This document shows positions 8,061 to 16,710 of a DNA stretch of 64,000 nucleotides, piece after piece. Made by a program: the position numbers and the translations under genes. This stretch comes from Microbacterium sufflavum. GTDB taxonomy: Bacteria > Actinomycetota > Actinomycetes > Actinomycetales > Microbacteriaceae. The stretch's first letter is position 1. Each line of letters begins with the position of its first letter. The notes below the pieces were generated by a model, which was given only the letters and a program-made list of their open reading frames with translations, had not been told where the DNA came from and ran no database searches. The stretch is taken from contig NZ_CP078076.1 of assembly GCF_023101165.1 (NCBI RefSeq), positions 1,674,001 to 1,738,000 on the forward strand, read 5' to 3'.

Positions 8061-9470
8061 TCAGGCGCCGGGCGCGAAGACCTTCGGGGGATGGGTGGCG
8101 GCGACGAGGGCGCGAAGGTCTTCCAGCGTGCCGCGGGTCGCACCGAGTGCGCGGCCCTGGATCAGGACGTTCCCCAGGGCGGTCGCCTCGACCGGGCCCG
8201 CGAGGACCGGGAGGCCAGAGCGGTCGGCGGTCGCCTGGCAGAGCAGGTCGTTGAGCGCGCCGCCCCCGACCAGGTGGATGCGGTCGAGACTGCGGCCGGA
8301 GAGCTCGGCGGCCGTGTGCACCGCCTCGGCGAACGCCGCGGCGATGGACTCGATGATCGAGCGCACGAACGCCGCACGCGTCGACGGCGCCGGTTGCGGC
8401 AGCAGGGCGGCGATCCGGGCGGGCATGTCTCCCGGCGCGCTCAGCGACGGGTCGTTCGCGTCGAACACCGGGACCTGGTCGGTGACGGCCGACGCCGCGG
8501 CCAGCAGTTCCGGCAGTGCGATCGGTGCACCGTCCTCGGCCTCCCACGCGCGCACCGTCTCACTGAGCAGCCAGAGCCCCGTGACGTTGTGCAGGAAGCG
8601 ATACCGGCCGTCGGCTCCGCGCTCGTGCGTGAAGTTCGCCTCCCGCGCGTCGTCGGTGAGCACGGGTGCGCGCAGCTCGACGCCCACCAGGCCCCAGGTC
8701 CCGCACGAGATGAACGCGGACGAGGACGACTCCAGCGGAACGGCGACGACGGCGGACGCGGTGTCGTGCGAGGCCACCGCCACCACGGGCAGGCTCGCAC
8801 CGATGCGTGCCGCGACCCGGGGGGTCAGCGTGCCGACGACCGTGCCGGCGTCGACGAGTTCGGGCAGGAGCCGTGGCGGGATCCCCGCCCTGACCGCGAG
8901 CTCGGTGTCCCATTCGCCCGACCGCACCCCGAGCAGGCCGGTGGTGGAGGCGTTCGTGCGCTCCGCCACGCGCCGGCCCGTGAGGAGGTACGCGAGGAGG
9001 TCGGGGATGAGCAGAGCCGTGTCCGCCTCCGTGAGACGCGGGTCGGCACGGAACTGGTACAGCGTCGTGAACGGCAGGAACTGCAGGCCGTTGCGCTCGT
9101 ACAGCTCCGCGAAGGGCACCTCGCCATGCACCTCGGCCACGCCACGGGCGGTGCGGCGGTCGCGGTAGTGGAACGGCTCCCCGAGCAGCTCGCCGTCGCG
9201 CAGCAGCCCGTAGTCCACGGCCCAGGAGTCGATCCCGATGCTCTCGATGGACGGCTCGCGGCGGACGGCCTCGGCGAGCCCGTCCACCACGTGCTCGTAC
9301 AGGGCGGCGAAGTCCCAGTGCAGTCCGTCGGCACGCTCCACCGCTCCGTGCGGGAACCGCGAGACGGGCTCCAGGTCGAGCACCCCGGGGCCGATGCGCC
9401 CGATCATGACCCGGCCGCTGGTCGCGCCCAGGTCGACCGCGGCCACCGCCCTGACCCTCGTGTCGTTCAT
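8061..9470 (-). CDS. rhaB: L-rhamnulokinase (FGGY family)
   Basis: 469 residues. The FGGY kinase N-terminal domain opens with AAVDLGATSGRVMIGRI (phosphate-binding loop). SIGIDSWAVDYGLL follows near residue 80 and YRDRRT near residue 103; both are typical of rhamnulokinase. The C-terminal domain carries the adenosine-binding VGGGALNDLLCQATAD. It phosphorylates L-rhamnulose at O-1 with ATP, making the substrate of the aldolase encoded immediately upstream. The gap to the rhaEW stop is only 13 nt, so the two are co-transcribed from the promoter at 11573-11601; a terminator follows at 8049-8008. The isomerase and importer of the same pathway are about 26 kb away in this window. Confidence 0.93.
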   Translation of the reverse strand: MNDTRVRAVAAVDLGATSGRVMIGRIGPGVLDLEPVSRFPHGAVERADGLHWDFAALYEHVVDGLAEAVRREPSIESIGIDSWAVDYGLLRDGELLGEPFHYRDRRTARGVAEVHGEVPFAELYERNGLQFLPFTTLYQFRADPRLTEADTALLIPDLLAYLLTGRRVAERTNASTTGLLGVRSGEWDTELAVRAGIPPRLLPELVDAGTVVGTLTPRVAARIGASLPVVAVASHDTASAVVAVPLESSSSAFISCGTWGLVGVELRAPVLTDDAREANFTHERGADGRYRFLHNVTGLWLLSETVRAWEAEDGAPIALPELLAAASAVTDQVPVFDANDPSLSAPGDMPARIAALLPQPAPSTRAAFVRSIIESIAAAFAEAVHTAAELSGRSLDRIHLVGGGALNDLLCQATADRSGLPVLAGPVEATALGNVLIQGRALGATRGTLEDLRALVAATHPPKVFAPGA

Positions 9471-9483
9471 CGGCCGGTGACCC

Positions 9484-11520
9484 TCATCGCAGGAACGCGG
9501 CGGCGACGCCGGAGTCGACGGGGATGTGCAGGCCGGTGGTCCGGCTCAGCTCCGGTCCGGTGAGCACGTAGACGGCATCGGCGACGTTCTCCGGCACGAC
9601 CTCGCGCTTGAGGATCGTGCGGTTGGCGTAGAACTGGCCGAGGTCCTCTTCCTTGACACCGTACGTGGCGGCGCGGTTGGCGCCCCAGCCCGACGCGAAG
9701 ATGCCGGAGCCGCGCACGACGCCGTCGGGGTTGATGCCGTTGACCCGCACGCCGTGCTCGCCGAGCTCGACCGCGAGCAGCCGCACCTGGTGGGCCTGGT
9801 CGGCCTTGGTCGCGGAATAGGCGATGTTGTTCGGGCCCGCGAACACGGAGTTCTTCGACGAGATGTAGATGATGTCGCCGCCGAGCTTCTGATCGATCAG
9901 CACACGGGCCGCGGCCTTCGACACCAGGAACGAGCCCTTGGCCATGACGTCGTGCTGCAGGTCCCAGTCCTTCTCGGTCGTCTCCAGCAGCGGCTTCGAC
10001 AGGGAGAGCCCCGCGTTGTTGACGACCAGGTCGACGCCGCCGAACGCGAGCAGGGCCTCGTCGAGCGCGGCCTGCACGGCCTCGGCATCCGCCACGTTCG
10101 CGGCGACGCCGATCGCGACGTCGGTGTTCCCGAGCTCGGCGGCCGCGGCCTGCGCCTTCTCGAGATCGAGATCGGCCACGACCACGCAGGCGCCCTCGGC
10201 GGCCAATCGGGTCGCGATCGCTTTGCCGATGCCGGAGGCGGCGCCGGTGACGAACGCGATGCGACCCTGGTGGGTCTTCGGCTTCGGCAGCCGCTGGAGC
10301 TTGGCCTCCTCCAGCGCCCAGTACTCGATGCGGAACTTCTCGGCGTCGGAGATCGGGGCGTAGCTCGACACGGCCTCGGCGCCGCGCATGACGTTGATCG
10401 CGTTGACATAGAACTCGCCGGCGACGCGCGCGGTCTGCTTGTTCGCGCCGTAGGAGAACATGCCCACGCCGGGCACGAGCACGATGAGCGGGTCGGCGCC
10501 GCGGATGGCGGGGGAGTCGGGGGTGGCGTGCGCGTCGTAGTAGGCCCGGTAGTCGGCGCGGTACTGCGTGTGCAGCTCGTGCAGACGCGCGATCTGCTCG
10601 TCGACGGTCGCCGTGGGGGGCAGGTCGAGGATCAGCGGCTTCACCTTGGTGCGCAGGAAGTGATCGGGGCAGCTGGTGCCCAGGGCCGCGAGGGCGGGCG
10701 CCTTCTCGGCTGCGAGGAAGTCGAGCACGACGGCATCGTCCGTGAAGTGCCCCACCATCGGCTTGTCGGTCGAGGCGATGCCGCGGATGGTGCCGGCGAG
10801 GGCCGCGGCCCGACGGCGACGGTCGGCCTCGGGGAGCGCCTCGAACCCCGGGCGGACGGGACCGAACGGCTCGGCGCGGCCGTGGTCGGCGAGGTACGCC
10901 GCCGCGGTGTCGATGATCCAGAGGGAGTTCGCCTCGGCCTCGTCGGAGGTGTCGCCCCACGCCGTGATGCCGTGCCCGCCGAGGATGCAGCCGATCGCGG
11001 CGGGGTTCTCCGCCTTGATGGCGGCGATGTCGAGTCCGAGCTGGAAACCAGGGCGCCGCCACGGCACCCACACCACGCGGTCACCGAAGATCGCGGTCGT
11101 CAGGGCCTCGCCGTCGGCGGCGGTCGCGATCGCGATGCCCGAGTCGGGGTGCAGGTGGTCGACGTGTGCCGCGTCGACGAGTCCGTGCATGGCCGTGTCG
11201 ATCGAGGGGGCTGCCCCGCCCTTGCCGTGCAGGCAGTAGTCGAACGCGGCGACCATCTCGTCTTCGCGGTCGATTCCGGGATACACGTCGACGAGCGCCC
11301 GCATCCGGTCGAGGCGCAGCACGGCGAGGCCGCTCTCGGTGAGGGTGCCCAGGTCGCCGCCCGAGCCCTTGACCCACAGCAGTTCGACGGGCTGCCCGGT
11401 GACGGGATCGATCTCGGTGCCCTTGGCCGAGGTGTTGCCCCCGGCGTAGTTGGTGTTCTTCGGGTCTGCGCCCAGACGGTTGCTCCGCGCGATCAGCTCG
11501 GCGGCGGTCGGGTTGGTCAT
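9484..11520 (-). CDS. rhaEW: Bifunctional L-rhamnulose-1-phosphate aldolase / L-lactaldehyde dehydrogenase
   Basis: 678 residues from the ATG at 11520, chosen because AGGAG lies 6 nt upstream; an ATG six codons earlier has no such site. The N-terminal class II aldolase domain (about 1-390) has YAGGNTSAKG, the substrate-phosphate loop, and AAHVDHLHPDSGIA with metal-binding histidines. The C-terminal short-chain dehydrogenase domain (about 415-678) has FVTGAASGIGKAIA (NAD binding), NNAGLSLSKP and the catalytic YSATK. The enzyme cleaves rhamnulose-1-P to DHAP and L-lactaldehyde and oxidises the aldehyde to lactate, as described for the Bacillus RhaEW type. It is first in the operon with rhaB, with a promoter/operator just upstream. 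Confidence 0.92.
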   Translation of the reverse strand: MTNPTAAELIARSNRLGADPKNTNYAGGNTSAKGTEIDPVTGQPVELLWVKGSGGDLGTLTESGLAVLRLDRMRALVDVYPGIDREDEMVAAFDYCLHGKGGAAPSIDTAMHGLVDAAHVDHLHPDSGIAIATAADGEALTTAIFGDRVVWVPWRRPGFQLGLDIAAIKAENPAAIGCILGGHGITAWGDTSDEAEANSLWIIDTAAAYLADHGRAEPFGPVRPGFEALPEADRRRRAAALAGTIRGIASTDKPMVGHFTDDAVVLDFLAAEKAPALAALGTSCPDHFLRTKVKPLILDLPPTATVDEQIARLHELHTQYRADYRAYYDAHATPDSPAIRGADPLIVLVPGVGMFSYGANKQTARVAGEFYVNAINVMRGAEAVSSYAPISDAEKFRIEYWALEEAKLQRLPKPKTHQGRIAFVTGAASGIGKAIATRLAAEGACVVVADLDLEKAQAAAAELGNTDVAIGVAANVADAEAVQAALDEALLAFGGVDLVVNNAGLSLSKPLLETTEKDWDLQHDVMAKGSFLVSKAAARVLIDQKLGGDIIYISSKNSVFAGPNNIAYSATKADQAHQVRLLAVELGEHGVRVNGINPDGVVRGSGIFASGWGANRAATYGVKEEDLGQFYANRTILKREVVPENVADAVYVLTGPELSRTTGLHIPVDSGVAAAFLR

Positions 11521-11557
11521 GACGATCTCCTGCACCATCGGGGGAGCGCCGCAGCGC

Positions 11558-11601
11558 TGTTAAGTCCTGTGAAAGATAACACGATCTGACGCGAGCGCCA
11601 A
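11558..11601 (-). promoter_or_regulatory. rhaEW-rhaB promoter with candidate DeoR operator
   Basis: On the minus strand TTGGCG (11601-11596) and TATCTT (11578-11573) are separated by 17 nt. The inverted repeat TGTTA-N14-TAACA (11558-11581) covers the -10 and the expected transcription start. The regulator gene ends only a few bases upstream, so the DeoR protein encoded at 11605-12366 is the natural candidate to bind here. Confidence 0.6.
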
Positions 11602-11604
11602 GGG

Positions 11605-12366
11605 TCAGCGCACCTCGGCGATCCCCCGGAAGGGGTCGAGGCGCTCATCCGCCGGATCGAGATCGGTGATCAGCACGTCCACCTGCGCGGGCTCGAGGGC
11701 GCGGGCGACCGACCGACGGCCCAGCTTGGTCGCATCGACGCAGAGCACCGTGGTGCTCGCCTGCGCGGCGAGCGCCCGCTTGACCTCGGCCTCCTCCACC
11801 GACACCTCGGAGGAGCCGTCGCCCTCGTCGAGGGCATCGGCCGAGGCGAAGAACACGTCGAAGTACACCGCCTGCAGGCTGCGGAGGGCGAGGGGTCCGA
11901 TCAGGCTGCCCGTGGTCGGCTCGGCGGTGCCGCCCGACAGCACCGCGGTCACCCCCTCCCGCGGCTGCAGCAGCTGGAAGGTCTCGACGGCGTTGGTGTA
12001 CACGGCGAGTGCGTCGCGCGGTCCGAGCACCGCGGCGAGCGTGCTTATCGTCGTCGACGCGTCGAGGGCCACCGTCCCGGCGGCCGGCACCAGGTGCAGC
12101 GCCTTCTCGGCGATCACCCTCTTGGCGCTCGCCCGCATGCTGCGCCGGGCGTCGAAGGGCCGGGCGCGGGGAGCCGCTGTCGCCCCGCCGCGCACCCGTC
12201 GCACCCGCCCCTCGGCCTCGAGCTCGAGGAGGTCGCGCCGGATCGTCATCGACGACACCGCGAACAGCTCCGCTGCCCCGTCGATCGAGACGCCCTCGGG
12301 GCCTTCGGCCATCGTGACCAGCTCGTCGCGGCGGCGCTGAGCGTCGAGGTTTCCGGAAAGAGCCAT
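11605..12366 (-). CDS. DeoR-family repressor, probable rhamnose regulator
   Basis: 253 residues. The DeoR N-terminal winged helix includes RRRDELVTMAE, SIDGAAELFAVSSMTIRRDLLELEAEGRVRRVRGGA (the SxxTIRRDLxxLexxG hallmark) at about residues 10-60. The C-terminal DeoRC sensor domain contains LDASTTISTLA and a D-A-T-K-L-G motif that binds a phosphosugar effector in this family. The ATG is 6 nt after TAGATT (12378-12373), so it may have its own leaderless promoter inside the end of the preceding LacI gene. Its product should control rhaEW-rhaB immediately downstream; in Bacillus subtilis the rha genes are also under a DeoR-family RhaR. The effector is probably rhamnulose-1-phosphate, which is inference. 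Confidence 0.85.
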   Translation of the reverse strand: MALSGNLDAQRRRDELVTMAEGPEGVSIDGAAELFAVSSMTIRRDLLELEAEGRVRRVRGGATAAPRARPFDARRSMRASAKRVIAEKALHLVPAAGTVALDASTTISTLAAVLGPRDALAVYTNAVETFQLLQPREGVTAVLSGGTAEPTTGSLIGPLALRSLQAVYFDVFFASADALDEGDGSSEVSVEEAEVKRALAAQASTTVLCVDATKLGRRSVARALEPAQVDVLITDLDPADERLDPFRGIAEVR

Positions 12367-12375
12367 ACCGGGAAT

Positions 12376-13386
12376 CTAGCCGGTGGGCGTGCGCTGCCGA
12401 CCGCCGCGATCGACGAGCGTGGTCGGCACGAGGTGCAGGGCGGGTGGCGCGGCGGCGTCCCCCGCGATGCGGTCGAGGAGCGTGGTGGCGGCCAGGGCGC
12501 CCAGTGCGGCGACGTCGTAAGCCACCACGCGCAGCGGCCGCGGCAGCATCCACGACAGCTCGAAGTCGTCGAAGCCGGTCACCGCGACGTCGGCGTCACG
12601 CCGCGTGAGCTCTTCGAGGGCTCCGACCGTCGCGCGGTTGTTGCCGCAGAATAGGGCCGTCGGCGGGCGGGGGCCGTCGAGGAGGCGCGCCGTGGCAGCC
12701 GCGGCGTCCTGCGGGGTGTGGATGCCCGTGACGAGGAGCGACGGATCGAGCGCGCGGCCCGCGGCGGCGAACGCCTCCTCGGCCCCGGCCAGCCGCTCGC
12801 GCATCGTGTAGATCTCCGTCGCGTCGAGCAGGAGCCCGATCCGCTCATGCCCGCCCAGCAGTTCGGCGACCGCCGCGCGTGCACCGCCGCGGTTGTCGAG
12901 CAGCACGGTGTCGGCGGGAATGCCGTCGCCCGGGCGGTCGAGGAACACGACCGGCGTGCCGTGGGCGACCTCGGGCGCCAGGTAGCCGTGATCGGTCGCG
13001 GCGGGGACCAGGATCAGCCCGCCCACCCGGCGCTGGCAGAGGTCGAGGGCGAGGCGGCGCTCGACGGCGGGATCCTCCTCGCTGGAGGCCATCAGGACGT
13101 GCAGACCCCGCTGTGACGCGACGGCCGACACGGCCGCGGCGATCCCCATCGAGAAGGAGTTGGAGAGGTCGGCGGCGAGGAACCCGATGGTGTCGTTGGT
13201 GCCGGAGCGCAGGCTCGCCGCGAGGGCGTTGCGGTGGTATCCGAGGCGGTCGATGGCCTCGCGCACGCGGTCGGCCAGGGCGGGGTCGACGTTGGGCTCC
13301 GCGTTGATGACGCGCGAGACGGTCTTCAGACTGACCCCCGCCGCGGCGGCCACGTCGTTCATCGTCGGCCTGCCGCTGCCGCGCAT
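12376..13386 (-). CDS. LacI-family transcriptional regulator (first of four)
   Basis: 336 residues from the ATG at 13386, which has GGAGGG 6 nt upstream. The HTH is at about residues 8-27 (TMNDVAAAAGVSLKTVSRVINAEP), followed by the hinge helix NALAASLRSG and a periplasmic-binding-protein-like sensor domain with IGFLAADLSNSFS and VAVTGFDDFELSW. It lies 49 nt downstream of the Gfo/Idh gene and 9 nt upstream of the DeoR gene, so it is probably transcribed with the aldolase - oxidoreductase pair. No palindrome can be assigned to it with confidence. It may sense an intermediate of the same unknown sugar, or regulate genes outside the window. Confidence 0.85.
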   Translation of the reverse strand: MRGSGRPTMNDVAAAAGVSLKTVSRVINAEPNVDPALADRVREAIDRLGYHRNALAASLRSGTNDTIGFLAADLSNSFSMGIAAAVSAVASQRGLHVLMASSEEDPAVERRLALDLCQRRVGGLILVPAATDHGYLAPEVAHGTPVVFLDRPGDGIPADTVLLDNRGGARAAVAELLGGHERIGLLLDATEIYTMRERLAGAEEAFAAAGRALDPSLLVTGIHTPQDAAAATARLLDGPRPPTALFCGNNRATVGALEELTRRDADVAVTGFDDFELSWMLPRPLRVVAYDVAALGALAATTLLDRIAGDAAAPPALHLVPTTLVDRGGRQRTPTG

Positions 13387-13435
13387 CGTGCGCCCTCCGC
13401 TCACCACCTCTCCACGATAGGAGCGTGCGCGCCGT

Positions 13436-14590
13436 TCACCCGCGCGGCGCGACGGCCGCGCCCGACTGATGCGAGGCGATGGCCGCCGCGAAGATCCGAT
13501 GCGTCGCGGCCGCCTCCTCCGGTCGCACGGTGCCGAAGCCGTCGCCGAGGAGCCCCTGATGCTCGGCGAGGAACGCCGCCCACATCTGCAGGATCGCATC
13601 CGAGAAGCCCGACTCGAAGTTCGGCCCGGTCACCGTGGGCCACACCGACTGGCTGCCGGCGTCGATGCGCTGCCAGCTCTGCTCGCGCCCGACCCCCGGC
13701 ACGTCGATCAGCGCGAACACCTGCACCTCCTTGGGGTTCTTGGTGCTGAAGCGCACGGCGCCCTCCATGCCGATCGCCTCGAACTCCCAGGTGTTCTTCT
13801 CGCCGGGGGCGATCCGCTTGGTCTCGGTCGTGAGCGGGAACCGCGCCCCGTCGTGCGTCGCCCACGAGTGCAGGACGGCGTTGTCCCAGGTGTCGCACGG
13901 CTGCGGGGTGCCGTCGGGTCCCGGCCGTTCGGTGACGATGTCCTGCAGCACGCCGCTGACGGTCTCGGGCATCCAGCCCAGGCGCAGCGGCACGTGCCAG
14001 GTGTGCATGCCGAGGTCGTTGAGCACCCCGGCCTCGCCGCAGAACCGCTGCTGGCGCTTCCAGTTCAGCGGCTTCGCCGTATCGCGGTCGCTGGCGTGCA
14101 GGAACGCGCAGCGCGCCTCGACGATGCGACCGAGCGCCCCGGAGCGCACGTAGTCGACCGCCCACTGGGCGCCGGGGAAGTACGGCATCTCACTCGACAC
14201 CCGTACGAACGACCCGGGGGTCTCGTCGATCGCCCGGAGGATCGCGTCGGCGGCGGCCCCGTCGATGCCGAAGGGCTTCTCGGCCAGCAGGGCCTTGCCC
14301 GCCCGGATCGTGTCGACGTAGAGCTGCTCATGCAGGTCGTGGCGGACGGCGATGTAGACCACGTCGATGTCGGGATCGGCCAGCAGCTCATGGTGGTCGG
14401 TGGTGGTGAGGCGCACGGTGTCGATCCCGGCGAACCATTCCAGGGCCGCGGGGTTGATGTCGCACACCGCCACGAGCTGCGGGTCGGCGGGGTGGTCGAC
14501 GAGCGCGGGCCAGCGGCGCAGGGCCGCCGCGATCTCTCGGCCCATCAGACCTCCGCCGATGATGCCGACGTTCACGCGGCGCCCGCTCAT
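13436..14590 (-). CDS. Gfo/Idh/MocA-family oxidoreductase
   Basis: 384 residues from the ATG at 14590, which overlaps the stop of the preceding aldolase gene by 4 nt. The Rossmann N-terminus NVGIIGGGLMGREIA binds NAD(P). DIDVVYIAVRHDLHEQ and ALLAEKPFGIDGAAAD (the EKP motif with the catalytic-region lysine) are diagnostic. The C-terminal alpha/beta domain has WHVPLRLGWMPE. This family oxidises or reduces pyranoses, inositols and related polyols. Translational coupling to an LsrF-like aldolase suggests that the two act in sequence on a sugar imported by the divergent operon. The substrate cannot be told from sequence. Confidence 0.88.
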   Translation of the reverse strand: MSGRRVNVGIIGGGLMGREIAAALRRWPALVDHPADPQLVAVCDINPAALEWFAGIDTVRLTTTDHHELLADPDIDVVYIAVRHDLHEQLYVDTIRAGKALLAEKPFGIDGAAADAILRAIDETPGSFVRVSSEMPYFPGAQWAVDYVRSGALGRIVEARCAFLHASDRDTAKPLNWKRQQRFCGEAGVLNDLGMHTWHVPLRLGWMPETVSGVLQDIVTERPGPDGTPQPCDTWDNAVLHSWATHDGARFPLTTETKRIAPGEKNTWEFEAIGMEGAVRFSTKNPKEVQVFALIDVPGVGREQSWQRIDAGSQSVWPTVTGPNFESGFSDAILQMWAAFLAEHQGLLGDGFGTVRPEEAAATHRIFAAAIASHQSGAAVAPRG

Positions 14591-15426
14591 CGCGCGGCTC
14601 CGATCAGGCCGAGCGCGTCGTCGACCGAGGCGTCGTCGTGCACCACGGCCATCAGGGCTGCGGTGATGCCCCGGGGGTCGTCGTGCTGGATGACGTTGCG
14701 GCCGTACACGATGCCGCTGGCACCCTGCGCGAGGACGGCGACCGTGCGCTCGAGGAGCGTGCGATCGTCGACGCGTCCGCCGCCGCGCACGAGGACCGGG
14801 GTGTCGCCGGCGGCCTGGATGACGCGGTGGTAGTCGGAGATCTCGTCGGTGGGATCGGCCTTGATGAGGTCGGCCCCGAGCTCCCTGGCCTGCCGCACGA
14901 GCGTGACGATCTTGGCGGTGTCGCCGTCCACCGCATAACCCCCCGCGCCCGCCCGGGTCTGCATCACCAGCGGCTCGATCATCAGGGGCATGCCGTAGCG
15001 CTCGGCGTCGGTGCGCAGCGCGAGGATCGACCGGATGCACTGCTCGCGCACCTCGGGGTGGCCGGGGAGGTCGAGCAGGTTCACGCACACGGCGACCGCG
15101 TCGAGCCGCACCGCCACCTCGATCGCGTCGGGCACGTGGATCGAGTGCAGCGGCGACTCCAGCGGGTCGTTGTAGACGTTGGCGATGTCGGTGCGCAGCA
15201 CGAGGCCCGGCTTCTGCTTGCCGGGAACGGACTGCAGCAGGGGGGCCTGTCCGAGCGTCAGCTGGATCGCATCCGGGCCCGCGTCGACGAGTGTGCGGAC
15301 GGTCGCGGCCATGTCCTCGATGCCGGTGAGGAACGAGTGCTCGTGGAAGGCCCCGTGGTCGACGGCCACGTCGAGGGCGCGACCGGAGCGGGCGTGGAAC
15401 AGGCGGTGGAGGCGAGGCTTCGTCAT
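14587..15426 (-). CDS. Class I aldolase, DhnA/LsrF-like
   Basis: 279 residues, a (beta/alpha)8 barrel of the DeoC/FbaB superfamily. Hallmarks are ALDVAVDHGAFHE at the N-terminus, LMIEPLVM near residue 140, GADLIKADPTDE with the likely Schiff-base lysine at residue 189, and VLVRGGGRVDD followed by GASGIVYGRNVIQHDDP, the phosphate-binding end typical of LsrF and archaeal FbaB. It should cleave or transfer on a phosphorylated keto sugar. It is the first gene of a minus-strand operon (aldolase - Gfo/Idh - LacI - DeoR) whose promoter carries a GACAACGTTGTC operator shared with the divergent importer operon. Whether it acts as aldolase or thiolase on its substrate is unknown. Confidence 0.82.
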   Translation of the reverse strand: MTKPRLHRLFHARSGRALDVAVDHGAFHEHSFLTGIEDMAATVRTLVDAGPDAIQLTLGQAPLLQSVPGKQKPGLVLRTDIANVYNDPLESPLHSIHVPDAIEVAVRLDAVAVCVNLLDLPGHPEVREQCIRSILALRTDAERYGMPLMIEPLVMQTRAGAGGYAVDGDTAKIVTLVRQARELGADLIKADPTDEISDYHRVIQAAGDTPVLVRGGGRVDDRTLLERTVAVLAQGASGIVYGRNVIQHDDPRGITAALMAVVHDDASVDDALGLIGAAR

Positions 15427-15471
15427 CGATGGTGCTCTCTGCGTGAGGGTGGCGCGGCGATGCGCACGATC

Positions 15472-15500
15472 AGTATGCAGAGACGAGACAACGTTGTCAA
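15472..15500 (-). promoter_or_regulatory. Promoter with LacI operator GACAACGTTGTC (aldolase operon)
   Basis: Minus strand: TTGACA (15500-15495), 17-nt spacer, CATACT (15477-15472). The perfect 12-bp palindrome GACAACGTTGTC (15487-15498) begins within the -35 box, so a bound repressor would block RNA polymerase. The identical palindrome occurs at 16624-16635. Confidence 0.75.
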
Positions 15501-15578
15501 TCGCGACGATCCGGGCCGGACGAGCGCCTGCTACGGTGGCCGCACGCGCGCCAGGACGGCGCGGGAGAAGGGCGGGCG

Positions 15579-16586
15579 ATGGTGGCGGAGCTGTACGGGG
15601 CGCCGATCGACGAGGCCTGGCGACGGCTCGGACACCGCGGGCAGGCCGTGACGGTGGAGTCGTCGCTGCGGACCGACGGACCGGACGCGGGGAGCCGTCG
15701 GATCCGGGTCGTCAACGGCGACCTCGACCTCGAGATCCTGCCCGATCGCGGCCTCGACCTGGCGCAGCTGCGGGTCGCGGGCATGCCCTTCGCGTGGACC
15801 TCGGCGACCGGATTCCCCCCGATCGTCCCCGGGCCGGACGACGACGGCTGGCTCCGGTCGTTCGGGGGCGGGCTGCTGACGACCTGCGGACTGCGCAGCT
15901 TCGGAGCGCCGTCCGTCGATGAGGGTGAGGCGCATCCGCTGCACGGCCGATACTCGTCGCTGCGCGCCGAGGTCACGCGCACCGAGGTGACCGACCGCGA
16001 GGTCGTGGTCGAGGGCACGGTCCGCGAGGTCGAGGTCTTCGGGGTGCACCTCGAACTCCGGCGCCGCATCAGCACGCCGATCGGGTCGCGCCTGGTCCGG
16101 GTGCAGGACCACGTGGTCAACCGCGGGGCGGCCGCCGTGGAGCCCATGGTGCTCTACCACCTCAACCTCGGCTGGCCGCTGGTCGACGAGGGGACCGTGC
16201 TGCACTCGCCGGCGACCGCTGTCGAGCCCCGGGACGCGCAGGCGCGGGCGGGCCTCGGCTCGTGGGACCGGTTCCCGGCCCCGGCGGAGTCGTATCCCGA
16301 GCAGGTGTTCCGCCACGAGCTGCCGCTTCGGGAGCGGGTCGACATCGTCGTCGCGAGCCCGCGCGGGGCGGCGGTCCGCATCGCCGTCGACACCGCACGC
16401 CTGCCGGCGCTGTTCCAGTGGCGCGTCGCCGAGGAGCGCGGCCACGTCGTCCTGGGGATCGAGCCGGCGACCGTGCCGACGATCCTCGGCCGGGCCGATG
16501 CGCGGGCTCGCGGACTGCTGCGCCCGCTGGCGCCCGGCGGGGTGCTCGAACTGGGCGTCGACGTCGAGGTGATGCCCGGCGCGTGA
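15579..16586 (+). CDS. DUF4432-type (aldose-1-epimerase-like) protein
   Basis: 335 residues. The beta-sandwich galactose-mutarotase fold is suggested by LDLEILPDRGLDLAQLRVAG near residue 48, the long stretch around GGLLTTCGLRSFGAP, HPLHGRYSSL near residue 127 and YHLNLGWPLVDEG near residue 190. These match DUF4432 proteins, which are found beside sugar catabolic genes and are assumed to interconvert anomers or bind sugars. A GGGAGAAGGG site precedes the ATG. The gene is divergent from the aldolase operon and upstream of the importer operon, both under the same operator type, so it likely handles the same sugar. Enzymatic activity is not proven for the family. Confidence 0.75.
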   Translation: MVAELYGAPIDEAWRRLGHRGQAVTVESSLRTDGPDAGSRRIRVVNGDLDLEILPDRGLDLAQLRVAGMPFAWTSATGFPPIVPGPDDDGWLRSFGGGLLTTCGLRSFGAPSVDEGEAHPLHGRYSSLRAEVTRTEVTDREVVVEGTVREVEVFGVHLELRRRISTPIGSRLVRVQDHVVNRGAAAVEPMVLYHLNLGWPLVDEGTVLHSPATAVEPRDAQARAGLGSWDRFPAPAESYPEQVFRHELPLRERVDIVVASPRGAAVRIAVDTARLPALFQWRVAEERGHVVLGIEPATVPTILGRADARARGLLRPLAPGGVLELGVDVEVMPGA

Positions 16587-16621
16587 CCGCTCGCAGCGGT
16601 GGGCTGCGTTCGAATCGGCGC

Positions 16622-16651
16622 TTGACAACGTTGTCGACCCGGTCGCATGAT
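16622..16651 (+). promoter_or_regulatory. Promoter with LacI operator GACAACGTTGTC (importer operon)
   Basis: TTGACA (16622-16627), 18-nt spacer, CATGAT (16646-16651). The perfect palindrome GACAACGTTGTC (16624-16635) shares its first four bases with the -35 box, exactly as in the promoter at 15472-15500. It drives the LacI gene and the long operon behind it. Confidence 0.75.
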
Positions 16652-16689
16652 GTTCCCATCGAACTCGCGATGGCCGCGGATTCAACGAT

Positions 16690-16701
16690 GACAACGATGT
16701 C
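16690..16701. promoter_or_regulatory. Second, imperfect operator copy
   Basis: GACAACGATGTC differs from the perfect palindrome GACAACGTTGTC by one base and lies 66 nt downstream of it, just before the LacI start codon. Two sites at about six helical turns could support repression by looping or a roadblock. Confidence 0.55.
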
Positions 16702-16710
16702 GAGGTGGCA

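Noticed and set aside
9526..11589. A 687-codon plus-strand frame opposite rhaEW
   Set aside because: It encodes a repetitive Arg/Gly/Val/Asp-rich product with no motif, exactly antisense to a well-supported enzyme gene.
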